From contig CAJXIT010000026.1 of the NCBI GenBank assembly GCA_913054055.1, forward strand, positions 1-17,510: 17,510 nucleotides of DNA, read 5' to 3'. The DNA is from an uncultured Thalassolituus sp. GTDB taxonomy: Bacteria > Pseudomonadota > Gammaproteobacteria > Pseudomonadales > Oceanobacteraceae. Positions 15,137 to 17,510 of the stretch are shown here, in pieces (the first letter of the stretch is position 1; every line of letters begins with the position of its first letter). Position numbers and translations under genes: made by a program. Under the pieces are notes generated by a model. It was not told the origin of the DNA. It was given only the letters and a program-made list of their open reading frames with translations, and did not search any database.

Positions 15137-16243
15137 ATGACAGTAGATTTCACTAAACTAGCCGTTCAAGGCGTGCAAGGATTAAGGGCTTATCAGCCGG
15201 GGAAGCCCATTGATGAGCTTGCTCGTGAATATGGCTTAAATGAAAGCGATATCGTAAAGCTAGCCAGTAATGAAAACCCTATGGGGCCAAGTGATAAAGC
15301 GCTTGCAGCCATCCAAGGGGAGTTATCCGACTTAACCCGTTACCCAGATGGAAATGGCTTTGAATTAAAGTCAGCTCTGACTAAAAAATTAAAAATTTCT
15401 GCTGATCAAATTACTTTAGGCAATGGTTCTAGTGATATTTTAGAGTTTATTGTTAAGTGTTTTGTCAGTCAGGGTGACCAAGTCATTGTATCGCAGCATG
15501 CTTTCGCCATTTATGGTTTGGTTACTAAAATGGTGGGCGGTGAAATAGTTCAAGTGCCAGCCAAAAACTGGGGGCATGATTTACCGGCTATGGCGGCTGC
15601 CATTACCGACAAAACAAAAATCATTTTTGTCACCAATCCAAATAACCCTACGGGCACTTGGAATACAAAATCACAGCTTGAATCCTTTCTAAAGCAAGTG
15701 CCAGAACATGTTATTGTTTTGCTGGATGAAGCGTATTTTGAATATGTAGATGAAGCAGATTATCCAAGTGGTATCGATTATTTGTCTCAATATGCAAACT
15801 TGGTTGTCACTCGTACTTTTTCTAAGGCCTATGGTCTCGCCTCTTTAAGAGTGGGCTATGGTGTTTCTAGTCCTGAGTTAGCGGATTTAATGAACCGTGT
15901 GCGCCCTCCGTTTAATGTGGATTCCTTTGCTTTGGCAGCGGCTGTTGCCTGTGTTAATGACGAAGCCTATGTGCGTCAAAGTAAAGAATTAAATGATGAA
16001 GGGATGCGTCAGTTACAGGCTGGCTTTGAGCAGTTGAATCTTGCTTGGATTCCTTCGGTGGGTAACTTCATTTGCTTTGAAATTCCTGGGCGTGCCATGG
16101 ACATTTATCAGGGTTTGCTTGAGGCGGGTGTGATCGTTCGCCCAGTTGGGAATTACGAAATGCCAGATCATTTGCGTGTGAGTTTTGGTACGCAAGATGA
16201 AAATCAAACGTTTTTGCTAAAGCTTAAACATTTGTTGTCTTAA
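15137..16243 (+). CDS. hisC: Histidinol-phosphate / aromatic aminotransferase
   Basis: This 368-residue class I/II PLP aminotransferase has the HisC signatures: LASNENPMGPS at 42-52, NPNNPTG at 167-173 and DEAYFEY from 197. The PLP lysine is K230 in TRTFSKAYGLASLRVGYG. The chemistry is histidinol phosphate to imidazole-acetol phosphate in histidine synthesis. Because it lies between pheA and tyrA-aroA, away from any his operon, it corresponds to the HisC2 copy of Pseudomonas. It may instead, or also, transaminate phenylpyruvate and hydroxyphenylpyruvate to phenylalanine and tyrosine. That role is inference from position. It begins 34 bases after pheA. The gap holds a tiny CGAG-TTTTT-CTCG hairpin (15114-15126) just ahead of a weak ribosome site. 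It is followed after 18 bases by tyrA-aroA. Confidence 0.93.
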   Translation: MTVDFTKLAVQGVQGLRAYQPGKPIDELAREYGLNESDIVKLASNENPMGPSDKALAAIQGELSDLTRYPDGNGFELKSALTKKLKISADQITLGNGSSDILEFIVKCFVSQGDQVIVSQHAFAIYGLVTKMVGGEIVQVPAKNWGHDLPAMAAAITDKTKIIFVTNPNNPTGTWNTKSQLESFLKQVPEHVIVLLDEAYFEYVDEADYPSGIDYLSQYANLVVTRTFSKAYGLASLRVGYGVSSPELADLMNRVRPPFNVDSFALAAAVACVNDEAYVRQSKELNDEGMRQLQAGFEQLNLAWIPSVGNFICFEIPGRAMDIYQGLLEAGVIVRPVGNYEMPDHLRVSFGTQDENQTFLLKLKHLLS

Positions 16244-16261
16244 TCTATATATTATAATTAC

Positions 16262-17510
16262 ATGACTCTTTCCTCGCCCATTGCCTTTCCAATAAATAAA
16301 GTCGCCATCATAGGTCTAGGCTTAATTGGTGGTTCTTGGGTAAAAGCTTTGCGCAAGCAAGGCGCTGTGCAAACCATTGTGGGTTATGATCGTAATTTAG
16401 ACTCAATGGAGCAAGCCAAACAACTTAATATCATTGATGATTTCACCGACTCAGCTAAGCAAGCAGTAGAAGGTGCGCAAGTAGTCATTCTATCTGTGCC
16501 GATTTTAGCAGGAGCGGAAATTTTAAATGAGATAAAGCCAGCACTATTGGCCGATGCAATTTTAACCGATGTGGGTAGTGTAAAAGGTCAGTTAGCACAA
16601 GACATAAGAGATATTTTTGGTGGCGACCAAGCTAATTTTATCTTGGGTCACCCAATTGCTGGCAGTGAAAAAAGTGGCATTACGGCTGCAGATGAAACTT
16701 TATTCGAAAATCACAAAGTGATCTTAACGCCCCAGTCAAACAGTAATGAATACGCATTAGAGTGTGTCAGAAAATTATGGCAAGCTGCGGGTGCTGAAAT
16801 TGAAGAGATGTCAGTAGAGCATCACGATGAAGTATTGGCTGCTACCAGTCATTTACCCCATTTACTGGCCTATTCATTGGTAGATACTCTGGCTCATAGC
16901 CATGAAAATAAAGAAATTTTTAATTATGCCGCCGGTGGCTTTAGAGACTTTACTCGCATTGCCGCCAGCAATCCTAAAATGTGGCATGACATATTCACAG
17001 CCAATAAAAGTGCTGTGCTTGACGCATTAGACTTGTTTACCCATGATTTAGCGTCATTGCGACAAGCGGTTGTTGAATCAGATAGCACCTCCTTAATGGG
17101 AGTGTTCACCCGAGCGAAAGTGGCTCGAGACCATTTTTCTAAAATACTGGCCCGCAGAGCCTATGTGGAACCTATGAAAAGCGAAGTTATTAACTATATT
17201 GCCCAGCCGGGTGTTTCAATCTCTGGCACGTTCCGTGTGCCTGGTGATAAGTCCATTAGCCACAGATCCATTATGCTGGGGTCATTGGCCAAAGGCACAA
17301 CAGAAATAACAGGCTTTTTAGAAGGGGAAGACAGTCTTGCTACCTTGCAATCTTTCCGTGATATGGGGGTTGTGATTGAGGGGCCACACCGTGGTCGAGT
17401 GACCATTCATGGTGTGGGTCTTAACGGTCTTAAACAGCCGCCAAATACTCTATATGTTGGTAATTCAGGTACATCCATGCGTTTGCTTGCGGGCTTAATG
17501 GCGGGGCAAA
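16262..17510 (+). CDS. tyrA-aroA: Fused prephenate dehydrogenase / EPSP synthase (3' end beyond window)
   Basis: One uninterrupted frame from the ATG at 16262 runs to the right edge (416 codons, no stop) and joins two enzymes. Residues 1 to about 298 are TyrA. It has the NAD motif GLGLIGGS (18-25), GHPIAGSEKSG with the conserved active-site histidine, SHLPHLLAYSL, and GGFRDFTRIA. It oxidises prephenate to 4-hydroxyphenylpyruvate for tyrosine. From about residue 306 the start of AroA is clear: the phosphoenolpyruvate/shikimate phosphate site GDKSISHRS with K330, then VGNSGTSMRLLAG near the edge. AroA makes 5-enolpyruvylshikimate 3-phosphate. The same fusion is known from Pseudomonas and related gammaproteobacteria. 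The short linker around 299-305 contains an internal ATG (RRAYVEPMKSEV), so separate translation of AroA cannot be excluded. There is no clear Shine-Dalgarno sequence in the AT-rich 18-base gap after hisC. Confidence 0.95.
   Translation, partial: MTLSSPIAFPINKVAIIGLGLIGGSWVKALRKQGAVQTIVGYDRNLDSMEQAKQLNIIDDFTDSAKQAVEGAQVVILSVPILAGAEILNEIKPALLADAILTDVGSVKGQLAQDIRDIFGGDQANFILGHPIAGSEKSGITAADETLFENHKVILTPQSNSNEYALECVRKLWQAAGAEIEEMSVEHHDEVLAATSHLPHLLAYSLVDTLAHSHENKEIFNYAAGGFRDFTRIAASNPKMWHDIFTANKSAVLDALDLFTHDLASLRQAVVESDSTSLMGVFTRAKVARDHFSKILARRAYVEPMKSEVINYIAQPGVSISGTFRVPGDKSISHRSIMLGSLAKGTTEITGFLEGEDSLATLQSFRDMGVVIEGPHRGRVTIHGVGLNGLKQPPNTLYVGNSGTSMRLLAGLMAGQ

Noticed and set aside
16924..17406. 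Minus-strand frames of 61 and 70 codons near the right edge
   Set aside because: They are antisense to the clear TyrA-AroA coding frame.
1..17510. CRISPR arrays, insertion sequences, tRNA or rRNA genes, phage genes
   Set aside because: I saw no spaced direct repeats, transposase motifs, cloverleaf genes or attachment-site duplications anywhere in the window.

Overview
The window is a block of chromosome from a gammaproteobacterium. The gene order closely follows the gyrA neighbourhood of Pseudomonas: diguanylate cyclase, yciK, mupP, ubiG and mtaD on one strand, then gyrA, serC, pheA, hisC and a fused tyrA-aroA on the other. The moderate, fairly AT-rich composition and a Marinobacter-type fatty acyl-CoA reductase point to a marine Oceanospirillales-like bacterium rather than a true Pseudomonas. 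That placement is inference. No mobile element, CRISPR array, tRNA or rRNA gene was found, and no gene looks recently acquired.

Left part (1-5255). A membrane sensor histidine kinase runs off the left edge on the minus strand. Divergent from it is a 520-residue alcohol-forming fatty acyl-CoA reductase, the first committed step towards wax esters. A symmetrical terminator separates it from the convergent trmO, a tRNA modification gene. Behind trmO lies a GGDEF diguanylate cyclase with its own terminator and a good candidate sigma-54 promoter.

Middle (5256-9108). Four minus-strand genes form a likely operon in the order mtaD, ubiG, mupP, yciK. They cover methylthioadenosine deamination, ubiquinone methylation, peptidoglycan-sugar recycling and an SDR oxidoreductase. 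The mtnA gene that sits beside gyrA in Pseudomonas is absent here. A 258-base region separates this operon from the divergent gyrA.

Right part (9109-17510). The plus-strand genes gyrA, a Wzz-type chain-length gene, serC, pheA, hisC and tyrA-aroA are tightly packed, with gaps of 5 to 34 bases and no terminator between them. They are probably transcribed together at least in part. SerC supplies serine. PheA, HisC and TyrA-AroA cover the chorismate branch to phenylalanine and tyrosine plus the EPSP synthase step of the shikimate pathway. The Wzz-type gene between gyrA and serC is the main departure from the usual order. The last gene runs off the right edge.

This is mostly a housekeeping region and I found no clearly new system. 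The points most worth a second look are the position of the wzz-type gene, the sigma-54 candidate before the diguanylate cyclase, the fatty acyl-CoA reductase next to an orphan-looking kinase, and the missing mtnA.
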